In this document: positions 15,665 to 23,838 of the stretch, in pieces | Numbering within the stretch: the first letter of the stretch is position 1 | Layout of the letters: each line of letters starts with the position of its first letter | Source: Rhodoblastus acidophilus | GTDB lineage: Bacteria; Pseudomonadota; Alphaproteobacteria; Rhizobiales; Beijerinckiaceae | Assembly: GCF_009720655.1 (NCBI RefSeq) | Contig: NZ_WNKS01000001.1 | Coordinates: 124,001 to 188,000, forward strand | DNA: 64,000 nt | Direction of reading: 5' to 3' | The notes under the pieces: model-generated | Seen by the model: the letters and a program-made list of their open reading frames with translations, nothing else | The model's database searches: none | What the model was told of the DNA's origin: nothing | Position numbers and translations under genes: made by a program

Positions 15665-16236
15665 GGCCGCGCGTCGTCGTCGGCGTCAGCGGCGCGTCGG
15701 GCGCGGCCATTGCGTTGCGCGTGGTTGAAATTCTGGATGAGCGCGGCGCGGATGTGCATCTGGTCGTGTCGCGCGCGGCGGAATTGACGCTGGCCCATGA
15801 AGTCGGGCCGGATGCGCTGTCGCGGCTGCGCGGATTTGCGAAACATGTGCATGACATCGACAGCGTCGGAGCCGCCATCGCGTCCGGGTCTTTTCCCACG
15901 CGCGGCATGATCGTCGCGCCCTGCTCGATGCGGACGCTCGCGGCAGTCGCCAACTGCCTCGCCGACAATCTCATCACCCGCGCCGCCGACGTGCACTTAA
16001 AAGAGCGACGCAAGCTCGTTCTGGTGGCGCGCGAAACGCCGCTGCATCTCGGGCATTTGCGCGCCATGACGGCGGCGACCGAGGCCGGGGCCATCGTCAT
16101 GCCGCCGGCGCCGGCGTTTTATCTGAAGCCGCAGAGCGTCGACGACATTGTCGACCAGATCGCGCGGCGCGCCATCGATGTGCTGCATCTGTTCGAGCCG
16201 CTGGCGGCGCAATGGGGCGGGGAGCCAAGCGCTTAG
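15661..16236 (+). CDS. ubiX: Flavin prenyltransferase UbiX
   Basis: UbiX prenylates FMN with dimethylallyl phosphate to make prFMN for UbiD. The 191-residue product begins VVVGVSGASGAAIALRVVE, the flavoprotein Rossmann start. It has APCSMRTLAAVANCLADNL (about 81-99) and the ARETPLHLGHLRAM stretch with IVMPPAPAFYLKP, all characteristic. The start is the ATG overlapping the ubiD stop. It converges with the DUF2161 gene, the two stop codons overlapping at 16233-16236. Confidence 0.95.
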   Translation: MRPRVVVGVSGASGAAIALRVVEILDERGADVHLVVSRAAELTLAHEVGPDALSRLRGFAKHVHDIDSVGAAIASGSFPTRGMIVAPCSMRTLAAVANCLADNLITRAADVHLKERRKLVLVARETPLHLGHLRAMTAATEAGAIVMPPAPAFYLKPQSVDDIVDQIARRAIDVLHLFEPLAAQWGGEPSA

Positions 16237-16898
16237 CTGGGTGGCAGGTGCTCCGCCCAGGTTTTCAGCGCGGCGTGGCCTGAGGGGGTGAGCCCGTACA
16301 CCCCGCGCTCGATGCGCTCGAACCAGTCGTAAACATTGCCTTGCAAAATCTTGGCGGCGTCCGGCGCCACCTCGCGCAGGTCGCGCGGACGGCACGGGGC
16401 TTCCGAAAGTTTTTGCGCCACGGTGAGCGCCTGCTGGCGATAAGCGGTCAGTTGGGGCTTGCGCGTCGAGCCGCCGACGACCGGATCGCCCCTGCGGCGG
16501 CGATGCTCTTCGACAATGCGCGAACGTCGCTTGGGGTCGCGCCTTGGCTTCCACGGCGCCGGCTCCACCATCACCTCGACCCGCCCGTCGGCGGCCACGG
16601 TGAGCAGGCCGAAACCCAGCAACCGGCAGAGTTTTCGCGCTCGCGAATCGTGTTCGCGCCCGCGGCCCCGCTTGGAGGCGGCGACGGCGAGCCAGACCTC
16701 GTCGCAGGCGCTTGCCCGATCCACCCCCTGCAACACCAGTTCGAGCGTAAAACTCTGCTTGAGTTCGCCAATCACCACGCGCTCTGTCCCTTCGGACAGG
16801 GCGACGAGATCGCAGCCGCACACCTCGCCCTTCACCTCAAGACCGAGCGATTCCAGGTGGCGTTTGATCGGTCGGTAAAGATCGGATTCGAAAACCAT
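16233..16898 (-). CDS. DUF2161 family protein (PD-(D/E)xK nuclease-like fold)
   Basis: This 221-residue protein is assigned to DUF2161. The start at 16898 gives MVFESDLYRPIKRHLESLGLEVKGEVCGCDLVAL, the expected N-terminus, although the frame remains open to 17156. A restriction-endonuclease-like core is suggested by Asp in GCDLVAL (about 31-37) followed by GELKQSF (about 49-55), giving the D...ExK pattern. The C-terminal part is winged-helix-like (VYDWFERIERGVYGLTPSGHAAL). The biochemical role of the family is uncertain. Confidence 0.8.
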   Translation of the reverse strand: MVFESDLYRPIKRHLESLGLEVKGEVCGCDLVALSEGTERVVIGELKQSFTLELVLQGVDRASACDEVWLAVAASKRGRGREHDSRARKLCRLLGFGLLTVAADGRVEVMVEPAPWKPRRDPKRRSRIVEEHRRRRGDPVVGGSTRKPQLTAYRQQALTVAQKLSEAPCRPRDLREVAPDAAKILQGNVYDWFERIERGVYGLTPSGHAALKTWAEHLPPS

Positions 16899-17218
16899 GG
16901 GCCAAACTGGCAAGGCGTGGTTAACAAAAGTTTTATGCGCGCGCGCCGCCGCCGCGGCCCTCGAAACATTTGCCATTCCGGCGCGTTGAGGGTGCTTCAT
17001 GGAGGGATTTTTGATGCGAGCGCAGGTTTGGCGCGGCGGAGACGGCGCTTGATCAACGACGTCGCGCAGGGGCGGCAATCGTCCGCTGGATATTCTGAAA
17101 TTATTGCCTTTTTCTGGTGTGGGCGCGAAGCTTTCGCGGCGATGGCGGCAGATCAATGCGCTGATTTCGCACCTCGGCTAAAATCCAAGCCAGCTCTTTC
17201 CTCTTGTCAGGTCATCCC
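16899..17218. other. Divergent intergenic region, no gene seen
   Basis: About 320 bases separate the DUF2161 gene from the HlyD-family gene. It should hold both promoters, but I see no convincing -35/-10 pair, operator palindrome or small gene. The open frame reaching back from the DUF2161 gene here lacks a ribosome-binding site and domain-like sequence. Confidence 0.5.
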
Positions 17219-18307
17219 ATGACGGAACGGCAAACGGGCGAAAGGATGGTTGCTGCGCCGGCATTGGCGCAAAATCTCGTCCCGGCGCCGCAAGCGAAGG
17301 CGGTGATCGAGCATCATCCGCCGGGCCGGGCGAGGGTATGGACGCGCAGGCTGCTGATCCTTGGCCTGCTTGGCTGCGCCGCCGGCGGTCTTTACTGGCG
17401 GGCGCATCGCGTCGCGCCCCTGCCAGCCTGGATCGCGATGGGAAATGGACGGCTTGAGGCCGATCCGATCGACATCGCGACAAAATTCGCGGGCCGCATC
17501 GCGCAATTGCGCGCCGACGAGGGCGACAGGGTGACAGCAGGGCAGGTGGTCGCGCTGATGGACACGCGTGACCTCGAACAAAGCCTGAAGCGCAGCGAAG
17601 CCCAGGTCGAACAGGCCAAGCGCGTCGTCGAGCAGACCATGGCGACGCGCGCGCAGACGGAGAGCTCGACAAAGCTGGCGCAGCAGGAACTCGCGCGCAG
17701 CGAAAAGCTGGCCAAGAGCGGCTACGCCACCCGTGAACTGCTCGACCAGCGCCAGCAGGCGCTGGACGCCGCGAAAGCCCTGCAGAACGTCGCGGACCAT
17801 CGTGTGGCCGAGGCCGAGAAGGCGCTGACCGCGGCCGAACACGACGCCGAACTGGTGCGGGTCAACATCGCCGACAACGCGCTGGCCGCGCCGCGCGACG
17901 GCCGCATCCAGTACCGGCTCGCCAATGCCGGCGAGGTCCTGGGCGTCGGCGGCAAGGTCTTCACCATGCTCGACACGTCCTATGTCTATATGGATATCTA
18001 CCTGCCCACGCTCACCGCCGACCGGGTCAAAATCGGAGCGTCCGCGCGCATCCTGCTCGACGCCTACCCCGACCGGCCCATTCCGGCAAAAGTGAGTTTT
18101 CTGTCGGATCAGGCGCAGTTCACGCCCAAAATGGTCGAGACCAAGAGCGATCGCGACAGGATGATGTTCCGTGTGCGCGTGAAGATCGACGCCGACAAGG
18201 CGCGCGACCACGCCGACGAGGTGCGCAGCGGCTTGCCCGGCGTCGCCTATGTGAAGCTCGACGAGAAACAGGACTGGCCGGAGGCGCTGAAGGGCGCGGA
18301 ACGATGA
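17219..18307 (+). CDS. HlyD-family periplasmic adaptor (YhiI-like)
   Basis: This membrane-fusion protein of about 362 residues has an N-terminal cytosolic tail, one membrane helix (LLILGLLGCAAGGLYW, about 48-63), then a lipoyl-type half motif (IATKFAGRIAQLRADEGDRVTAGQVVALMDTRDLE). A long coiled-coil hairpin follows (about 120-215), then the second lipoyl half (NALAAPRDGRIQYRLANAGEVLGVGGKVFTMLD). It precedes RbbA- and YhhJ-like genes, the same order as yhiI-rbbA-yhhJ in E. coli, so it is the adaptor of that exporter. A TTG at 17204 is an alternative start. No outer membrane TolC-type partner is nearby. Confidence 0.9.
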   Translation: MTERQTGERMVAAPALAQNLVPAPQAKAVIEHHPPGRARVWTRRLLILGLLGCAAGGLYWRAHRVAPLPAWIAMGNGRLEADPIDIATKFAGRIAQLRADEGDRVTAGQVVALMDTRDLEQSLKRSEAQVEQAKRVVEQTMATRAQTESSTKLAQQELARSEKLAKSGYATRELLDQRQQALDAAKALQNVADHRVAEAEKALTAAEHDAELVRVNIADNALAAPRDGRIQYRLANAGEVLGVGGKVFTMLDTSYVYMDIYLPTLTADRVKIGASARILLDAYPDRPIPAKVSFLSDQAQFTPKMVETKSDRDRMMFRVRVKIDADKARDHADEVRSGLPGVAYVKLDEKQDWPEALKGAER

Positions 18308-18349
18308 AACGCGTCGTTGCCTCCGATTTGGCGTGGATCATTCAACCGC

Positions 18350-18487
18350 GTCATGGTCGGGCTTGTCCCGGCCATCCACGCCAAGCCGTTGCGTCGGTGG
18401 CGCAGCGTGGGACCGAAGCGCTCGCAAACCTCGCCACTCCTCGCGCGCCATGTCGGCGTGGATGGCCGGGACAAGCCCGACCATGAC
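18350..18487. repeat. 33-bp perfect inverted repeat element, family B copy 1
   Basis: The left arm 18350-18382 (GTCATGGTCGGGCTTGTCCC, then GGCCATCCACGCC) and the right arm 18455-18487 are exact reverse complements, separated by 72 bases. The arm sequence is a familiar Rhizobiales intergenic repeat. A related copy lies at 63768-63871. It sits between the HlyD and RbbA genes, and its right arm contains the most likely start codon of the RbbA gene. Confidence 0.9.
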
Positions 18488-21221
18488 GGTGGAATCATAT
18501 TCCTCGCCCGTCGTCCGCTTGCGCGACCTGCGCCACGACTATGGCCGCACCCGCGCGCTGGACGGCCTGTCGCTCGACATTCCCTCCGGCTGCATGGTTG
18601 GATTGGTCGGGCCGGACGGAGTGGGCAAATCCACGCTGCTGGCCCTGATCGCCGGCGCGAAAATCCTGCAAGACGGCGGCGTCGAGGTTTTGGGCGGCGA
18701 CATCGCGCAAAAAAGCTGGCGTAACGAAATCTGCCCGCGCATCGCTTATATGCCGCAGGGGCTTGGCAAAAATCTCTATCCCGATCTGACCGTCGAGGAG
18801 AACATTTCGTTCTTTTCGCGCCTCTACGGACAGAGCGCGGCGGAAGGGGCGGCGCGGGTCGCCGGGTTGATGCGCGACATCGGCTTGCGCCCCTTCGCCA
18901 AACGCCTGTGCAGTCAATTGTCGGGCGGCATGAAGCAGAAGCTTGGCCTGTGCTGCGCCCTGATCCACGATCCCGACCTGCTGATCCTCGACGAGCCGAC
19001 CACCGGCGTCGATCCGCTGTCGCGGCGGCAATTCTGGGAACTGGTCGACGCCATGCGCGTGACCGCACGCGGCGCGGCCGGCGAGGGTCCCGCCATGAGC
19101 GTGATCGTCGCCACGGCTTACATGGAGGAGGCCGAGCGGTTCGATTTCCTGATTGTCATGAACGACGGAAAGATCCTGGCGACCGGGGCGCCGCGCGAAA
19201 TCATGGCGACGACATCGACGCAAACGATCGAGGACGCCTTTGTCGCGCTGCTGCCCGAGGGCGGGGCGCGGCCGAAACTCAGCATCCCCCCCCGCAAGGA
19301 CGACGGCGGACCGCCTGTGATCTCCGCACGCGGTCTGACCAAGAAATTCGGCGATTTCACCGCCGTCGATCACGTCGATCTCGACATCGCGCGCGGCGAA
19401 ATTTTTGGCTTCCTCGGCTCCAACGGCTGCGGCAAGACCACCACCATGAAAATGCTCACCGGCCTCACGGAGGCGAGCCGTGGCGAGGCCCTGCTGTTCG
19501 GCCAGTCCGTGCAGGCCGGCGGCATCCAGGCGCGGCGGCGGGTGGGCTACATGTCGCAAGGCTTTTCGCTCTACAGCGAATTGACGGTGCGGCAAAATCT
19601 CGATCTGCACGCCAAGCTGTTCGGCCTGGCGCCACAGGCGGGGCGCGAAAGAATCGCGGAGCTGATGGCGCGTTTCGGCCTCGACGGCCACAGCGACGCC
19701 CTGGCCGCCGACCTGCCGCTCGGCCTGCGCCAAAGGCTGTCGCTGGCGGTGGCGCTGGTGCATGACCCCGATCTGCTCATCCTCGACGAACCGACCTCCG
19801 GCGTCGATCCGTTGGCGCGCGACGATTTTTGGCGGCTGCTGATCGACCTGTCGCGAGACCAGGGTGTGACCATTTTCATGTCCACCCATTTCATGAACGA
19901 GGCGGCGCGCTGCGACCGCATCTCGCTGATGGATTCCGGCAAAGTGCTGGCGACGGGGACGCCGGCGCAGATCGTCGCCGCGCAGGGCGCGAAAAATCTC
20001 GAAGACGCTTTCGTTTCGCTGCTGGAAAAGGCCGGCGCGGCGCGTCCGCCGCCGGTCGCCCGCATCGCCGCGCCAAGAACGCCGCCGAAAAATCCCGCCT
20101 TCAGCCTGCGCCGGATGATGGCCTATACCATTCGCGAAATCCTGGAACTGTCGCGCGACCCGATCCGGCTGTCCTATGCGGTGCTCGGCCCGGCGCTGCT
20201 GTTGCTGCTGCTGGGCTTCGGCATCACCACCGATGTCGATTCCCTCACCTTCGCCGCGCTCGACCGCGACAATTCCTTCCACAGCCGCGCCTATCTGAGC
20301 GAGGTGCGCGGCTCCTCCTATTTTCTGGAACAGCCGGAGATCGCCAGCGCCAGCGACCTGATCGACCGCATGAAAGGCGGAAAAGTCAGCGCCACAATCG
20401 AGATCCCGCCGGGGTTCGGGCGCGACATCAAGAAGGGCGAGCCGACGGAAGTGTCGGTGTGGATCGACGGCGCCATGCCGTTTCGCGCCGAAACCATCCA
20501 CGGCTATCTGAGCGCGGCGCATCAGCAATTCATCAGCGACCCCGCCATTCGCGGCATGAAACCCGCCTCGCCCACGCCGGCGAACATCGAAACCCGATTC
20601 CGCTACAATCAGAGTTTTGACTCGATCTACGCCATGGTTCCCGCCTCGATCGCGCTGCAACTGGCGCTGATGCCGGCCATTTTGATGGCGCTGGCCATCG
20701 TCCGCGAGAAGGAGCTGGGCTCGATCACCAATCTCTATGTCACCCCGGTGACGCGGCTGGAATTTTTAGCTGGCAAGCAATTGCCCTATATCGCGCTGGC
20801 CTTCGCCGATTTTTTCGTCATGTTCCTGATGGCGCTGTATATTTTCGGCGTGCCGCTCAAGGGTGGCTTTTCCGCGCTGGCGCTGGGCGCGCTGGTCTAT
20901 GTCGCCGCGACCACCGGCTATGGCATGGTGATTTCCGCCTTCACCAAAACCCAGATCGCCGCCTTGTTCGGCGCGACCATCCTGACCATCCTGCCCGCCA
21001 CGATGTTTTCCGGCATGTCCACGCCGGCGGCCTCGATCACCGGCTTCGGCCGCATCATGGGCCAAGTTTTCCCGATGACCTATTTCCTGCCGATTTGCGT
21101 CGGCGCCTTCACCAAGGGGCTGCATTTCGCCGATCTCGCCGGACATCTGGCGAAGCTCGCCCTGTTCTTCCCGGCGCTGGTGGGTTTGAGCCTTCTGCTG
21201 CTGCGCAAACAGGAGAAATGA
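18483..21221 (+). CDS. rbbA: RbbA-like fused ABC ATPase/ATPase/permease
   Basis: The 912-residue fusion has the same size and order as E. coli RbbA (YhiH). The first nucleotide-binding domain has Walker A GPDGVGKST (43-51), signature LSGGMKQK (about 147-154) and Walker B LLILDEPTTGVDP. The second has Walker A GSNGCGKTT (312-320), but its signature region reads LPLGLRQR instead of LSGGQ. A C-terminal ABC-2 permease domain follows with one helix near 570 and five more from about 720. RbbA was described as ribosome-associated; in this operon with an HlyD adaptor and a permease, export is the simpler reading. The start codon lies within a repeat arm, has no ribosome-binding site and is uncertain. 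Confidence 0.9.
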   Translation: MTVESYSSPVVRLRDLRHDYGRTRALDGLSLDIPSGCMVGLVGPDGVGKSTLLALIAGAKILQDGGVEVLGGDIAQKSWRNEICPRIAYMPQGLGKNLYPDLTVEENISFFSRLYGQSAAEGAARVAGLMRDIGLRPFAKRLCSQLSGGMKQKLGLCCALIHDPDLLILDEPTTGVDPLSRRQFWELVDAMRVTARGAAGEGPAMSVIVATAYMEEAERFDFLIVMNDGKILATGAPREIMATTSTQTIEDAFVALLPEGGARPKLSIPPRKDDGGPPVISARGLTKKFGDFTAVDHVDLDIARGEIFGFLGSNGCGKTTTMKMLTGLTEASRGEALLFGQSVQAGGIQARRRVGYMSQGFSLYSELTVRQNLDLHAKLFGLAPQAGRERIAELMARFGLDGHSDALAADLPLGLRQRLSLAVALVHDPDLLILDEPTSGVDPLARDDFWRLLIDLSRDQGVTIFMSTHFMNEAARCDRISLMDSGKVLATGTPAQIVAAQGAKNLEDAFVSLLEKAGAARPPPVARIAAPRTPPKNPAFSLRRMMAYTIREILELSRDPIRLSYAVLGPALLLLLLGFGITTDVDSLTFAALDRDNSFHSRAYLSEVRGSSYFLEQPEIASASDLIDRMKGGKVSATIEIPPGFGRDIKKGEPTEVSVWIDGAMPFRAETIHGYLSAAHQQFISDPAIRGMKPASPTPANIETRFRYNQSFDSIYAMVPASIALQLALMPAILMALAIVREKELGSITNLYVTPVTRLEFLAGKQLPYIALAFADFFVMFLMALYIFGVPLKGGFSALALGALVYVAATTGYGMVISAFTKTQIAALFGATILTILPATMFSGMSTPAASITGFGRIMGQVFPMTYFLPICVGAFTKGLHFADLAGHLAKLALFFPALVGLSLLLLRKQEK

Positions 21222-22360
21222 TGCAGAGCTCGATCTGGCGGACTTGGCGCAACATTTTTTGGCTTGGGACCAAGGAGCTGCGCAGCTTTTTCCGCGATTA
21301 CGTGCTGCTCGGGCTGGTGCTCTATTCCTTTTCCATGGCCATCCTCGCGCAGGCGCAAAGCCACGGGCAAGAGCTTTACAATGCCGCGATCGCGGTCGCC
21401 GACGAGGATGGTTCGGAATTGTCGGGCCGGTTGGCGCGGGCGTTCCTGCCGCCCTATTTCCTGCCGGCGCAAAATGTTTCGGTGGGCGAGATCGACCGCC
21501 TCATGGATATCGGCGCCTTCACCTTCATCCTCGACATTCCCCCCAATTTCGAGCGCGATTTTTTGGCGGGCCGGCGCCCGACCGTGCAGGTCAATGTCGA
21601 CGCCACCGCCATGATGCAGGCGGGGATCGGCTCCGGCTACATCCAGCAGATTCTGGCCAGCGAAATGGCCAAGTTTTCCACGCGGCAGGACAGGCCGCCA
21701 GCCGCCGCCATCGCCCAGAATGTGCGGTTCGCCTTCAATCCCAATCTGGTCACAGCGTGGTTTTCCAGCGTGATGGGCATCATTTCCTCCACCACCATGC
21801 TCGCCATCATTCTTGCCGGCGCGGCCGTCGTGCGCGAGCGCGAGCACGGCACGGTCGAGCATCTGCTGGTGATGCCGGTGACGCCTTTCGAAATCGCATT
21901 TGCCAAGATCTGGGCCAACAGCCTGATCATCCTCGGCGCGGTCGGCCTGTCGCTTTATTTTGTGGTCGAGCGCCTGCTGGCCATTCCCATCGCCGGCTCC
22001 GTGCCGCTGTTTCTGTTCGGCGCAGCGCTCTATCTGTTTTTCGCGACCTCCGTCGGGGTGTTCCTCGCCACCATCGCGCGCACCATGCCGCAACTCGGCC
22101 TGCTCTATCTGCTGGTCGCCGTGCCGCTCAACCTGCTGTCAGGCGGCAATACGCCGCTCGAATCCATGCCGCCGCTGCTGCGCAATCTTATGCAACTGTC
22201 GCCCGCCACCCATTTCGTCGCCGTGGCCCAAGCGGTTTTGTATCGGGGCGCGGGTTTCGATCTGGTCTGGGAGCATTTTCTCGCCATGACGGCGATCGGC
22301 GGCTTGTTTCTGTCGCTCAGCGTTTGGCGCTTCCGCAGCGTGTCCGGGCGGAATGGGTGA
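21221..22360 (+). CDS. ABC-2 type permease, YhhJ-like
   Basis: This 379-residue membrane protein of the ABC-2 family is the partner permease of the preceding fusion. The N-terminal helix (about 24-42) is followed by a large extracytoplasmic domain, then five helices (about 180-370) with AAVVREREHGTVEHLLVMPVTPFEIAFAKI, the conserved cytoplasmic loop of the family. AGGAG at 21211-21215 favours the second of two adjacent ATG codons as the start. The coding region overlaps the previous stop by one base. Together the three genes make a YhiI-RbbA-YhhJ-type exporter. Confidence 0.92.
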   Translation: MQSSIWRTWRNIFWLGTKELRSFFRDYVLLGLVLYSFSMAILAQAQSHGQELYNAAIAVADEDGSELSGRLARAFLPPYFLPAQNVSVGEIDRLMDIGAFTFILDIPPNFERDFLAGRRPTVQVNVDATAMMQAGIGSGYIQQILASEMAKFSTRQDRPPAAAIAQNVRFAFNPNLVTAWFSSVMGIISSTTMLAIILAGAAVVREREHGTVEHLLVMPVTPFEIAFAKIWANSLIILGAVGLSLYFVVERLLAIPIAGSVPLFLFGAALYLFFATSVGVFLATIARTMPQLGLLYLLVAVPLNLLSGGNTPLESMPPLLRNLMQLSPATHFVAVAQAVLYRGAGFDLVWEHFLAMTAIGGLFLSLSVWRFRSVSGRNG

Positions 22361-22899
22361 CGCGCGCGCCGCGATCCGGCGCTTCGCGGGAACAACGGAC
22401 AATGGCGGATTGTCCCCGGCTGGCGATGACAAAATAGCAGTAGCTGTTGTTCGGAAGCGGCGGCCGTGGCCGTGGCGCGTAAACATCAGCGCAGTCGGCA
22501 TCAGCGTGTCGGCCACATCCGTCAGAACACGTGTTGCGTGCAGGCCGATGATCAGCCGCACGATCCGCGCGACCTGCGCTCGGCCTCTCGCTTCAAATAC
22601 GACTACGATGGGCGCTATGCGGCGAACGGTTTTCGGGTCGCGCGCTCTCCCTGAAACAGGGTTCGAGGAAAGGCCGCAGCGACAAGCCGAGCGCCGACCT
22701 CTCGAGCATTTTCAAGAGAAGTGGATCGAATAATTCTAAACGAAATCAAATGCCTACCGTTGATCGCGGAAAAATTCCAAACTCGGCGGGAACCCTGGGG
22801 AGAGCTTCCGGTTTAGCTAGCTTATCGAAGTCTATGCTGTGCGTTCCAAACACTTTCGCTTTGACTTTGAAATGACCGAATTGTTGGAGGGCTCTCGAC
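22361..22899. other. Intergenic region with a gene remnant
   Basis: This 539-base gap holds no intact gene. A short recognisable protein remnant lies at 22547-22654 (separate entry). Just before the next gene, TTGGAGGG at about 22883 is a strong ribosome-binding site for the ABC ATPase. I see no terminator or clear promoter. Confidence 0.5.
22547..22654 (+). pseudogene. C-terminal remnant of a formylglycine-generating-enzyme-like (SUMF1) domain
   Basis: The reading frame here encodes DDQPHDPRDLRSASRFKYDY and then ANGFRVARSP before a TGA. The pattern of 'NPRDLRSAxRxxxxPDxRxxxxGFRVAR' at a C-terminus is characteristic of FGE-sulfatase/SUMF1-like proteins. The preceding residues in the same frame do not resemble the rest of the family and no start codon with a ribosome-binding site is near, so this looks like the degraded tail of a lost gene. 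Confidence 0.5.
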
Positions 22900-23838
22900 A
22901 TGAATGGCTTGGCGCCGGTCGTCCGGGTGCGGAACGCTGTTCACGCCTTCAAGGGCCGCAACGTCTTCTCCGGCCTCGACCTCGATCTGTTCAAGGCTGA
23001 AATCTTCGGGCTTCTCGGGCCGAACGGCGTTGGCAAGACCACGCTGATGAAAGCGATCTCGGGTCGGATTCGCCTGGCGAGCGGAGACATTGAGGTCGAT
23101 GGCGGGAATATTCTGCGCGAGCCTTCGCGGCTGTCGGCGATCAGCTTTGCGCCGCAGGAAATCTCGCTCTACCAGCATTTGACGGTGAAGGAGAACTTGC
23201 AGGTTTTCGCCAGCGCGGCCGGCGCCCCGGAGGCGGAACGACTGATCCGGACCCTCATGGCCGAAACGGGCCTTCAGGACCGCGCCGATCAGATCGCCGC
23301 AACGCTTTCGGGCGGATATCAACGCCGCGTCAACATCTGCATCGCGCTTTTGAAGCGCCCGCGAATCCTGCTGCTCGACGAACCGACCGTCGGCATCGAC
23401 ATCGATGCGCGCGAATCCATTCATCGCCTTCTCGAAGACCTGAGGCGAAAAGGGGCGACCATTGTGGTCTCGACCCATGACCTCGATCAGGCGCAGCGGC
23501 TCTGCGACCGCGTCGGCCTGATCCAGAACGGACGCATCAGCCTCCAGGGACGCCCCGAGACCCTCGTGCGAGACGCCTTCGGCGATCGGCTTGAAGTCGT
23601 CGCCGAACTGCGCGCGCCCGCCAACGATGGGCAACGCGCCGCGCTGGAAGCGGCCGGTTTCGCCACCCATGCGTCCGACGTTCAATGGCTGGGCCACTTC
23701 GATCCCCAACACATCGACGTCGCGGAGCTGAGAAGCCGGCTGACACGGAGTGGATTGCGCGTCCAGGAAATCCGGGTCCATGAGCCCGACCTCTCCAGCC
23801 TGTTCCTGCGCATGGCGCAACAGGAGCTTGCGGCATGA
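22900..23838 (+). CDS. ABC transporter ATP-binding protein (ABC-2 exporter)
   Basis: This 312-residue ATPase has Walker A GPNGVGKTT (about 47-55), signature LSGGYQRR (about 143-150), Walker B ILLLDEPTVGID, and an H-loop in VVSTHDLDQ. The last 90 residues form an accessory domain, common in drug/daunorubicin-type exporters. TTGGAGGG upstream supports the start. The permease gene overlaps its stop by four bases. It is a separate two-gene transporter just downstream of the RbbA operon; the substrate is unknown. Confidence 0.93.
   Translation: MNGLAPVVRVRNAVHAFKGRNVFSGLDLDLFKAEIFGLLGPNGVGKTTLMKAISGRIRLASGDIEVDGGNILREPSRLSAISFAPQEISLYQHLTVKENLQVFASAAGAPEAERLIRTLMAETGLQDRADQIAATLSGGYQRRVNICIALLKRPRILLLDEPTVGIDIDARESIHRLLEDLRRKGATIVVSTHDLDQAQRLCDRVGLIQNGRISLQGRPETLVRDAFGDRLEVVAELRAPANDGQRAALEAAGFATHASDVQWLGHFDPQHIDVAELRSRLTRSGLRVQEIRVHEPDLSSLFLRMAQQELAA

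Noticed and set aside
16899-17156. N-terminal extension of the DUF2161 protein to 17156
   Set aside because: The extra 86 residues have no ribosome-binding site or domain character. The family N-terminus begins at the ATG at 16898.
18333-18482. N-terminal extension of the RbbA-like protein
   Set aside because: The added codons translate the inverted repeat and its spacer. The ABC domain begins just after the ATG at 18483.
18495-20660. Long minus-strand open frame opposite the RbbA-like gene
   Set aside because: Low-complexity Arg/His/Gln composition with no motif. The plus strand has two ABC ATPase domains and a permease.
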